From positions 18,647,488 through 18,711,487 of the forward strand of contig OZ020270.1 of NCBI GenBank assembly GCA_963971225.1: a stretch of DNA of 64,000 nucleotides, written 5' to 3'. A program made the position numbers and the translations under genes. This document shows, piece after piece, positions 21,077 through 30,056 of this stretch (position 1 is its first letter; every line of letters begins with the position of its first letter). The notes beneath the pieces were generated by a model. The model saw only the letters and a program-made list of their open reading frames with translations. It did not search any database and was not told the DNA's origin. This stretch comes from Melieria omissa (Eukaryota > Arthropoda > Insecta > Diptera > Ulidiidae).

Positions 21077-21789
21077 TGTTACGAAAATCTCAAGTTTTTC
21101 AGGGTTCGTTTTGATTGTGTTTGAAAATAAAACGACTTCAATTATTCAGCGCAAACGCAGTCAAAAACTAACAATCACTTTATTTACACATTTACACTTG
21201 TTCTACTTTACACTACTATTGCATGTTTCCCCTTTGCTTGCTCAGTACAGACTCGACTCCTTGCGCTGCACACTGCTGCTGTTATAGGGGAATTCTTTGT
21301 AAGGTGCCACCCCATAGCTTTTTTGCGCATAATTCGTTAGAAAATTAACGTATCGCCAATTTTAATATACCGTTCGAAAGAGGGTTAAAGGGGCTAGGAT
21401 CTGAGGTAAGACTTCAATTGAATTTTTCGTAATTACGAATTTTACAGCCAATTTCCCAAAGTGTTCAAAATCGACACCCTAAAATTTTTTAATGTATTGC
21501 ATGTTTCCCCTTTGCTTGCTCAGTACAGACTCGACTCCTTGCGCTGCACACTGCTGCTTTTATACCAGTTTTCTTATCGCGCCGAAGTTTTTTGTACATT
21601 CCAGTTTTACTTTCTATCTCGATTGTTCTAGCAAGGCTCATCACCTTTCGCGAACCATCCTTGCCATATCGGACTATACCAAGCGAATTATACCAAATTC
21701 ACCGTACTTCAAAGTGCATGCCTAAAAGTATGCTTGGAAAAGCATTCGTGTATAGAAAAGCATTCAGCACAGAGTGCCTTATCGTTTCA
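21077..21789 (-). mobile_element. Solo gypsy LTR with internal insertion, TSD ATAT
   Basis: It starts TGTTACGAAAATCTC and ends ATCGTTTCA, the terminal sequences of the LTRs of the gypsy copies at 27-43 kb, in minus orientation. ATAT flanks both sides (21073-21076, 21790-21793). A 208-bp DNA-transposon fragment (21287-21494) lies between two 70-bp copies of the same LTR segment. A solo LTR results from recombination between the two LTRs of a provirus. Confidence 0.88.
21287..21494. mobile_element. Terminal fragment of a GGGGAATTC-type DNA element
   Basis: This begins GGGGAATTCTTTGTAAGG and follows, with substitutions, the inverted sequence of the right ~200 bp of the element at 60331-61265 through to AAAATTTTTTAATG. 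It lacks the other terminus. It sits between direct copies of 70 bp of LTR (21217-21286 and 21495-21564, one mismatch), not between a TA duplication. Confidence 0.8.
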
Positions 21790-21870
21790 ATATGTTGGTT
21801 TGTCAAAAAGGGCGAGTAACATGCACATAAGTCGTCTGATGTGCATGTTTCATCACGTGCGGAAACATAT

Positions 21871-22348
21871 TATTACGAATGCTAGTTCCAGTGGGCTAGT
21901 ACGTATCTCTTGATTGCGTAATTTGAAAATAAAACACACTTAGTTTCTCAAACGCAGTCAATAAAATAAACCAACAATCACTTTATTTCACAATTTACAC
22001 TTCACTGTCTTTACACTTAAGTATTTGGTCAATTACTCCGTGTGGCACCTTCACTAGTCAAAATCAGACTGACTCGCTGCGCCGCACCCGGCTGCCTTTT
22101 ATACCTGTCCGGCCATCGGGCAGATCGTTCTCGCACATTCCAGAGTGGACTCCATGATGATCTCGACCATCATTGCCAGGTTGGACTAAAAGTTTCCATC
22201 ATCACCAGGTTGGACTAAAAGTTGCCATCATTGCCAGGTTGGCCTAACAGTTTCCCTTATTATCGTGGTCGTCGTTGCCAGATTGAATTATAGCACGGCG
22301 CGTAGCGACTGGGTTTCTTGGACAGCGACAGACTGTCTTATCGTTACA
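21871..22348 (-). mobile_element. Second solo LTR (divergent subfamily), TSD ATAT
   Basis: It begins TATTACGAATG and ends ATCGTTACA, is flanked by ATAT (21867-21870, 22349-22352), and follows the same layout as the other LTRs (AATAAAACA near the start, CAATCACTTTATT, TTTTATACC). Sequence differs markedly from the other LTRs. It holds three tandem copies of a 29-bp unit at 22167-22254 (CCAGGTTGGACTAAAAG). The first base pair is TA, not TG. Confidence 0.75.
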
Positions 22349-22664
22349 ATATTCTTGAATCTGGGTTTTTGTCGTGCTAGCTGCAGCAATTGCATTGATG
22401 ACGTTTAATGTTTGAAAACATACTTCAATATACTTTATAATGTTCAAAAATATACTTAAAAAAGAATTTTAAAATAAAAATTTCAATTAGTTTATTTTTT
22501 GGCTGCGAAAGTATCGATATTTTTTTTCAAACTATCAAAACTATCTGATGCTATGCGATAGTTTCGTTAGATTCGATAATATCGATAATAATGATTGTTT
22601 TTTCCAAACTATCGAAACTCTCTGATAGTTCGACTATCGATAGTTTTGCAGCTCTAACACTGAC

Positions 22665-23460
22665 GAATATCCTAGAAGTAAGTTCTCAATTCAAAGAATT
22701 CCTATAGAAAAGCGAAAAGAGCGCGCAGAAGCTATAAAAGTTGATTTTCAAAACGAGGTACGGGATACTGTAACTGTCCACTAGGATGGCAAACTCTTAC
22801 CAGCCTTAGATGCACGAAAATCTTAAGAAGAACGTCTACCGATAGTTATTTCGTACGATCATAGAGAACAACTCATCGCTGTGCCACAATAAGAGAACTC
22901 TTTAAGAAGCAAACAAGCACAGGCAGTTTGGTACGCTATGTTTGGAATCTTGAAGACAAAGTGCAGATTCTCTGCTCTGATACTACTGCTTTCAATACAG
23001 GTCGTACTAATGATGCCTGTGTGCATCTCGAACCAGAAAATGAATAGAGAAATGCTTGTTTTTGCTTGCCGCCATCGCGTCTACGGGTTGGAATTAAAAG
23101 GCGTGCTTGAAGCCAAAATTAGCCAAGTCACTACGAGTCCTGACATTCCATTTCAAAAGTTCCGAGAAAACTGGATAAATATTGATTCCGAGAGGATACA
23201 GAGCTATACAGAAGAGCTGGCATGCCTTAATGTTTCAGAAATTAACGAACTGCTAGACTTTTACCGATATGAATTAGCTGAAATGATTGCTAGAGATGAC
23301 TGCTGCAATACACTTTAGCGGTACAGGCACCATATCAGGATTTATGCTTTTTGAAGACCATGACGAAGAATCGACAAAAGCATCTCAAAAGCAGCACTCA
23401 ACAGCCCACGGTAAACGCTACATCTCATCGAAGGAAGACCCACTTTTCGTTTAGTAGAAC
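22665..23460 (+). pseudogene. Fossil ORF family, piece 2b
   Basis: Reading on from piece 2a, the frame gives SIQRIPIEKRKERAEAIKVD, TVTVH-stop-DGKLLPALDA, EQLIAVPQ, then ILCSDTTAFNTGRTNDACV and, after a shift, LVFACRHRVYGLELKGV and FQKFRENWINID (frame 22938-23318). The DTTxxNTG and CRHxxY motifs are the ones I remember for this family and resemble an RNase-H-like nuclease core. Three stops and a frameshift make it dead. The end near 23460 adjoins a mariner derivative, and the next family piece begins after a polypyrimidine-AG at 24060. Confidence 0.6.
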
Positions 23461-23465
23461 TAGTA

Positions 23466-23998
23466 CAGGGTGCGCCATCTAAATGTGGTCGATGGAAATA
23501 TTGAATAACTTGAACAATTCTCAATCGATTTTGGAAACTATTTACTTTTATAAAATTTGAAGCTTTACAATTTTTTCCATTCAGTTTCCAAAAACAACGT
23601 CGATCAGATGACCACCTTCATTGCGGATACAAAATTCAGCTCTTTTTCTGGCATTTTCCATGATATTTGCCAGCATCTCGGGTGATATCGCAGTGATTTC
23701 GGCTCGAATATTGCCCTTAAGCTCGTCTAAAGTCTTTGGTTTGTTGGCATACACTTTTCTTTTTAAAAATCCCCACAAAAAAAAGTCCGGTGCCGTTAAA
23801 TCGGGCGATCTCGGTGGCCTTTGACGATACGCACGCTGTGTTGCAACAACTGAACGATTACATTTAATGAATATTGTTACTATTACCACGCGTTCTTTGG
23901 GCGTGAATCGATTCATGGTTAAAATTGTAATGCAATCGGTGTAAATCTGTCAAAGTTATTCAATATTTCCATCGACCAAATTTAGATGGCGCACCTTG
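23466..23998 (-). mobile_element. Deleted mariner element, TA target
   Basis: Terminal repeats CAGGGTGCGCCATCTAAAT (left) and CAAGGTGCGCCATCTAAAT (right, complement) extend over about 45 bp and include GGTCGATGGAAATATTGAAT. TA flanks both sides (23464-23465, 23999-24000). At 533 bp the element is a deletion derivative. It lies in the inferred intron between pieces 2b and 3 of the fossil locus. Confidence 0.88.
23581..23916 (-). pseudogene. mariner transposase, internally deleted
   Basis: A 111-residue frame joins the first ~33 residues of a mariner transposase (MNRFTPKERVVIV, the start of the helix-turn-helix) to its last ~78 (RSPDLTAPDFFLWGFLK, then the C-terminus). The middle, with the first two catalytic Asp residues, is missing. 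Only the last catalytic region is kept. The frame is uninterrupted because the deletion is in frame, but the product cannot cut DNA. Confidence 0.88.
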
Positions 23999-24059
23999 TA
24001 ACTAGTTTGTTTTCTTATATAACTTTGCTTAGATAACTTATTTCTATCTTTTTCAATTT

Positions 24060-24108
24060 CAGAGAAAAGCATTGATGATTTTGTTTCAAACAAAAGCGTG
24101 CTCAATCA
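24060..24108 (+). pseudogene. Fossil ORF family, piece 3a
   Basis: A polypyrimidine run ending in CAG (near 24059) precedes a frame reading KSIDDFVSNKSVLNQ. This looks like a 3' splice site and exon start. The RTE copy at 24109 interrupts it; the frame resumes at 26871 with LKVDDSLLNECPALW. The target duplication TCAATCA is at 24102-24108 and 26864-26870. Confidence 0.55.
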
Positions 24109-26863
24109 GCAAGGAAAGAAGGAAGGAAGGGAAAGGCAAAGGTAAAGTCTCTGATTGCGTTCAACCTGACGAACGCCAGAACGATCCTTGTCCCTGTCCA
24201 GCTGATGCACAGCCTCCGCGCGGCCCTTCTGGATAGCTATTTGGCACCCGCTGAATAGTGAACTAATGTGTGCAGCGAGTCCAATCCCCAGGACTTAAAA
24301 TTTGGGTTGTGCGCAGGGTTTGGTGCCCGCCACGGAAAATCATCTACCAATGAAAGCCAAAAAGCAAGCCTCGGAAGGAACCCACAATGTTGACGACCAC
24401 AGCAAACGATTCAAAGACCACGATTTGAGGATATGCACCTGAAATGTCCGGACCCTCTATAGGGAAGGTGCCTCTAACCAACTGGCGGAAGCCCTCACGA
24501 AATGTAAGGCTGACATCACCGCCATCCAGGAAATGCGATGGACAGGACAAGGTTGCTCCAAGCGAGCAGACTGCGACATCTACTACAGCTGCCATGCGGA
24601 GAAGCGCGAATTTGGCTGCGGATTTGCGGTCAGCAAGAGACTTCGCCACCATGTCTCTCGGTTCACTCCGGTGAACGAACGGCTGGCTTCGATCCGCATC
24701 AAAGCTAAATACTTTAGCATCAGCCTAATTTGCGCGCACGCCCCGATGGAAGAGAAGGACGATGCAACCAAGGATGCCTTCTATGCGAAGCTCGAGGACG
24801 TCTACTACGGGTGCTAGGCTCACAAGGGGTAGCCGAAGCCTACTCCGCTTAACTCTCCAACCAGCTCGGTCGCTCCCCCTCTCCATCTGATGACATCGGT
24901 GGATTATGGGCTCACTTATCCCACTCTTTGCGCGCCGCCGCAGAAAATGTCCTTGGTTTTCGACGCCCACCACCAAAAAACCAATGGTACGATGAAGCAA
25001 CCACTGCAGTGAAGAATGCTACCTACAAGAAGACCCTGCAGTCGGCCGCCACGCGAGCCATGACAGAAAAATACCGGGAGGAGAGGAAGAAAGAGAGGTG
25101 CCTCTCAGGGCGCAAGAAACAGGAGCAAGAAAGGCGCGAGCGTGAGGAAATCGAGGAGTGCAGGAGCAGGAATTACGCCCGAAAATTCTTCCAAAAAGTT
25201 AAGCGTCTCACGGAAGGATTTACACCCGGGGCATCTTCTTGCAGAGACGAAAACGGGGATCTGGTTACGGATGCGCAGGGTGTGCTGATGTTGTGGAAGG
25301 AGCACTTCACCAAGCTGCTCGCAGGCGACGAAGGGAACAATACCGCCAGTGGTGAAGATGTCTAGATGGCACCAATCGACGACGACGGTGTGGATGTGCC
25401 ACCGCCCAGCCATGACGAGGTCTGGGTCGCTATCCAGCGGCTCAAGAACAATAAAGCTGCAGGGCCGGATGGGCTACCAGCTGAATTGTTCAAGGCCGGC
25501 GACGGTGAGCTAATTGGGTGCATGCATCAGCTCATTTGCAAAATATGGCTGGAGGAACGAATGCCCAACGAATGAAACCTCAGTGCCCTTTGTCCTGTGC
25601 GTAAGAAAGACGACCCAACAATATGCGCCAACTGCAGGGGTATCAGCCTACTTCCCATTGCATACAAGGTCCTGACGGGCGTACTATGTGAGAGATTAAA
25701 GCCACTCGCCAAGGCGCTGATTGGACCTCATGAGTGCGGCTTTAGACCTGGTAAGTCCACCATCGACCAGATATTCACTCTACGCCGAATCCTGGAAAAG
25801 ACCCATGAGAACCAAATCGATACACACCATCTCTTCATCGATTACAAGGCAGCATTCGATAGCCCGATAAGGGATCGCCTACATGCCGCATTGTCTGAAC
25901 TTGGTATCCCTGCACAGATTGTGAGACTTTGCAGAGCGACGTTGAGCAATACGCACAGCTCCGTCAAGGTTGGAAGTGACCTCTCCGACCCCTTTGATAC
26001 CGTTCGAGGTTTCAGACCGGGCGATCCTTTGCCCTGCGACCTCTTCAACTTCACCATGGAGAGTGTTCTGCGCAAGGCCGGTGTACATCGTAATGGCACA
26101 ATTTTCAACAAAGGTGTCCAGCTCCTTGACTAAGCTGATGACATTGATGTCATCGAGCGTAACAAGCGAGATGTCACGGCTGCATGTGCTTCTATCGAAA
26201 GGGAATCTGCCAAAATGGGTCTGGTGGTAAATGAGGGCAAGACGAAGTATATGCTGTCTACACGCAGGGACTCGCAGCGGCTAGGGTCTCACGTCGAGGC
26301 CGACAGGTATACCTTTGAAGTTGTCAAGGAATTCGTCTACCTTGGCACCGCCATCAACAGCAGCAATGATGTCAGTCTGGAAATAAAGCGAAGGATTACT
26401 CTTGCGGACAGGCAATTGAGAAGTAGAGACCTCTCTCGACCGAGAAAACTTGCATTCTATAAGACGCTCATATTGCCCGTGCTCCTCTATGGCGCTGAAG
26501 CATGGACAATGACACGAAACGACATAGCGGCCCTTGGAGTATTCGAGAGGAAGGTACCTCGCAAAATCTTCGGCCCTGTTCGTGTTGATGACGACTATCG
26601 CATACGAACCAATAACGAGTTGTATGAGCTGTATAGGGACATGGACGTAGCGCAGCAAATTAACATCCAGCGGCTACGCTGGTGTTCGATGCGATGGTTG
26701 TAGGTCGACGGCGAAGAGGGAGGTCGTGTCTCCGGTGGAAGGACCAAGTGGAAGAGGCCCTGGTATCTCTTGGTGCGCGCGAAGCAGAGGCACCTGGACA
26801 GAAGTTTTGCGGCAGGCCGTAACCCGATAACGGGTTGTAATGGCCAGTTAAGTAAGTAAGTAT
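24109..26863 (+). mobile_element. Second RTE-type LINE copy, decayed
   Basis: This copy shares the 5' start, coding body and TAAG tail of the RTE LINE at 14402-17673 and is flanked by TCAATCA on both sides. It misses about 410 bp of the endonuclease (between 24812 and 24825), about 12 bp near 24997, and about 65 bp near 26688. It is inserted in an exon of the fossil ORF. Identity to copy 1 is high by eye, so it is not ancient. Confidence 0.9.
24350..26830 (+). pseudogene. RTE endonuclease-RT, multiply broken
   Basis: The initiator ATG is kept at 24350. A Trp codon has become TGA near 24440, inside the endonuclease Asn motif. The deletion near 24815 removes the LGDFN and SDH catalytic motifs. 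Further stops occur near 24850, 25363 (TAG), 25574 (TGA) and 26132 (TAA, in the RT palm where YADD should be). RT motifs AAGPDGLPAELFK, GFRPGKST and LFIDYKAAFDS survive. It could only move in trans. Confidence 0.9.
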
Positions 26864-26870
26864 TCAATCA

Positions 26871-27128
26871 ACTCAAAGTTGATGACAGTTTACTCAACGA
26901 GTGTCCTGCTTTATGGTCGAATAATACCTTGTTTCAATATGCTAAGAAAAAGGTGCCTGCATTAAGAGCAGTTAACGATACGGCTAAAAGAGCGATTAAG
27001 TCAATGCAAGCCTTCCACGGCTTAATTACTGTGGAAGAGGAAAAAAAAGCAATTTTTACTACGTTGCGTACAAGAACCAAGACAGGTAAATCCAGACTGC
27101 AAAAAGCATACTTTAAAAAGAAAATTTA
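26871..27128 (+). pseudogene. Fossil ORF family, C-terminal piece
   Basis: The frame continues from 24108 across the RTE insertion: LKVDDSLLNECPALW, AKKKVPALRAVNDTAKRAIK, MQAFHGLITVEEEKKAIF, ending at TAA near 27128. Recalled family features are a V-x-N-D-x-A-x-R-x-(I/V) helix followed by L-T-x-E-E. This looks like the C-terminal exon. Apart from the insertion the piece has no stop. Confidence 0.6.
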
Positions 27129-27302
27129 GTAAATAATGTTATTTTAACCCATTGCTGCCGGGTACCAGTTCCGCACATACAATTTTGATAAAAATTTATT
27201 CACGACCTGGAATTGACCCAAAATTATCAGAAACAAAGTTTCAGCCTTCTATCTCTGCACGTTGCTGAGATATTCATTGGGTATTTTGTACCCATTAGGC
27301 AG

Positions 27303-27674
27303 CAACTTCAATTATTCAGCGCAAAACGCAGTCAGAAACTAAGAATCACTTTACTTGCAGATTTACACTTCACTTGTATCCACACTTGTTACCACTTTGC
27401 TTGCTTAACACAGACTCGACTCATTGCGCTGCACACTGCTGCTTTTATACCAGTTTTCTTTTCGCGTCGAAGTTTCTTGCACATTCCAGTTTTACTTTCT
27501 ATCTCGATTGTTCTAGCAAAGCTCATTACCTTTCGCGAACCATCCTTGCCATATCCGACTATACCAAGCGAATTATACCAAATTCACCGTACTTCAAAGT
27601 GCATGCCTAAAAGTATGCTTGGAAAAGCATTTGTGCATAGAAAAGCATTCAGCACAGGGTGCCTTATCGTTTCA
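27303..27674 (-). repeat. Gypsy 3' LTR, missing its outer end
   Basis: It matches the other LTRs from CAACTTCAATTATTCAGCGC to ATCGTTTCA. The first part (TGTTACGAAAAT through the AATAAAACA block) is replaced by unrelated sequence. Confidence 0.85.
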
Positions 27675-27685
27675 CTGCCCATCAC

Positions 27686-29717
27686 TTAGACTTGTTCGTC
27701 CCGAACAAGTGCCGAGGCTCCGCCGGAGTAAAACGCCAGGCGCTCCAAATGGACTACTTTCAACCTCGCGTTTCTGTTGCTGCAGCGTTGAACTCTGTAC
27801 ACCACGTCATTAATCTTCGTCACGACTTTGTACGGTCCTTCCCATGATGTTTGATGTTTCGGAGACAAACCTTTCCTCCGCTGCGGGTTGTAAAGCATTA
27901 CCAGATTGCCCTCCTGGAACCCTTTTGGGTTAGCCCGTAGACCATAGCTCGCTGTTAACCTGCTTTCAACGAGTTGAGTGCGGCTCCGCGATCTTCTCCC
28001 CGGCCCTTTCGCAGCCGAACACCGATCACAGCCTCTGATCCACTCAGCGACAGACTCCTGCCATCCTACCTAATAGAACCGCCTTCTTATCTTGGCGACA
28101 GTTTTTGCGATGCCTAGGTGCCCTCCACTGGAGTCGTTATGGTTTGCCTCGATGACATCGTCGATCCGGCCTCTCGGGACCACTATTAGGGATTTTCTGG
28201 TCCTGCCATCCCTGCTCTCCCACTCGCGGTATAGGCAGCCATCCTGCAGACGTAGACTTTGCCACTGTGCCCAGTAAGCATTCGTGATCGGGATCTCATC
28301 AGCCATCTCCTGCCAGTCCGGCCGTAATTTCTGCGCTTTGCCTTTGATGATCTTCGCGAGATTCGATATGGCAGTCTCGTGATATATGGCTTCGCTTGCC
28401 ACATCGCCAGCAACTGACTTCAGATGACACTGCCCGCAGCCCCGCTGGTGCCTTTGAGCTCACTGTCTGGCTTTGCGTGACACGTCCAGATTGGACTCCA
28501 GGCATCTCCGCAGATGAATGTCGAAGACTTCCCCTCCAGGCCGAATCATACGTCAATGCGCTTGTCACCGTCTCACGGAATGTCGGCTTGCCCATCATCA
28601 ACGCACTGCGACGTGTCTTTGGGTCATGAAGACCTTCTATAAATGACTCAATCTTCATCCTCTCGAGGTCATCAGCGCCGAATTTCGGGTAACACAACTG
28701 TACGAGCCGCTCAATGTCTGCTGCATATGTCTGCAGCGCCGCGTTTGCTCTTTGTCTGCGGTTCTTCAGCTCGCCATAATACAGCATTTTGTTGTGCTCG
28801 TCACTGTATCTGGCTGCCAAGGCCCTTACGACGGTCTCGTAATCACCTCTCAAACCTTCCGGAACTGTTTTTATTACCTCAGCCGCAGGACCTCTTAGAG
28901 CCAGTATCAGCCTCCGAACTTTCCTAACATTGGTCTACTGACTCTCCAAAGCAGCCATCTCGAATTGTAGTTGGAATGTGTCAAACGACGTAGTACCGTC
29001 ACAGGTAGGCACTTCTATGGCAACATTTTTCTCAATTGACTGCACCCTTGCTCGCAGCTGTACCTCTCTAAGCCGCTCGTCGATTTTTTTGTTCACCGAA
29101 TCCTCCAGACCGTCAACTCTTCTCTATTCAGGGAATCATCCAGGTCGTCGACTCGTTTGTCCAAGTGTTCCACTTGAGCTCCCAGGTGCTCCACCTTCAC
29201 ATTTAGCTTGTTGGAGATTTCTTCCACTTTCTGCTCCAAGCGCGCAGAATTTTCCTGAAGCTTGGTTTCCATTCGCTCTGCTACTTTTCGGTTCGCCGAT
29301 TCCATTTTCGCTATTTCTTGATTCGTAGTTTCTAGCTTCGCTGCCATTTCTCGATTTGCAGTCTCGACCTTTGCCGAAATTTCCTGGCTTGCCGCTTCCA
29401 ATTTAGCTATCTCCTGATTTGTAATTTCCTGTTTCGCTGCCATTTGCGCCGAAATTTCGCGATTTCCACGGTTGGAAGTCTCGAACATGCCTTTTATTGC
29501 TACCATTAACTGACTCATGCCCAACGCTTGTAGTGGCGCAGCCGCTGCAGCCGTACTTTGCATCGACGCAGCACCCGCAGGCGATTCCTCCGAACTCGTG
29601 TGTAGCCCAATCGATGCCTCGTGATTCACACGCCTCTCGCAAGCGCAGCTGCAACTCCACCTTTCCGCCAGCAGTCGGCAAATTCCATGCAGCCAGCTCC
29701 TTCTTCAGCTGGTACAC
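27686..29717 (-). pseudogene. Gag fused to integrase zinc region, broken
   Basis: From right to left: Gag N-terminus with a repeated Asn/Glu/Ala/Lys coiled-coil (29717-29093), Gag core and a CWRCGKRSHISRDC zinc knuckle (28853-28380), then directly the integrase N-terminal region with HNDSSGGHLGIAKT (about 28130), then the C-terminal GPYKVVTKIND segment. Protease, RT, RNase H and the integrase core are absent. Stops and shifts, for example near 29093, 28938 and 28073, break the frame. Compare the intact fused frame at 40861-43089. Confidence 0.8.
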
Positions 29718-29804
29718 CTTCAGCAGCTCAAGTTTAACCCTGGCTGCGTTTTTATAATTTTATTTTTTTTTGTTTATTTCCAGTAACACAATCCTGACAC
29801 AAAA

Positions 29805-29949
29805 TGTTACGAAAATCCCAAGTTTTCCAAGGTTCGTTTGGATTGTATGTGAAAATAAAACAACTTCAATTATTCAGCGCAAAACGCAGTCAGAAACTAA
29901 CAATCACTTTATTTACAGATTTACACTTCGCTTGTTTACACACATGTTA
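29805..29949 (-). repeat. Gypsy 5' LTR, part before the LINE insertion
   Basis: It begins TGTTACGAAAATCCC and runs to the left copy of the LINE target duplication TTACACACATGTTA (29936-29949). The LTR resumes after the right copy (35452-35465). Confidence 0.9.
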
Positions 29950-30056
29950 GGTTAGGTTAGGTTACGGAAGGGGTGTGTGCGTCAGGCACTTCCTCTCGGA
30001 GACCCTGTTGGGTCCATTGTGAATCCCTTCAATTTTCGGAAACCGATGTCCTTCTC

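Larger units (their letters stand above)
20714..22656. mobile_element. hAT-type element with TAGAGCTG ends, carrying two solo LTRs
   Basis: TAGAGCTGAAAAACTATCGAT (left) and its near-complement (right) are flanked by a perfect 8-bp TSD, ACACTGAC (20706-20713 and 22657-22664). Subterminal regions on both sides repeat ACTATCGATAGTT. The element holds two gypsy-family solo LTRs (21077-21789, 21871-22348); without them it is roughly 750 bp and non-coding. It interrupts the fossil ORF exactly in frame. Confidence 0.88.

Noticed and set aside
29945..29966. Telomeric TTAGG repeat
   Set aside because: Only about three units, at the 3' end of a LINE and inside its target duplication; this is a LINE tail.
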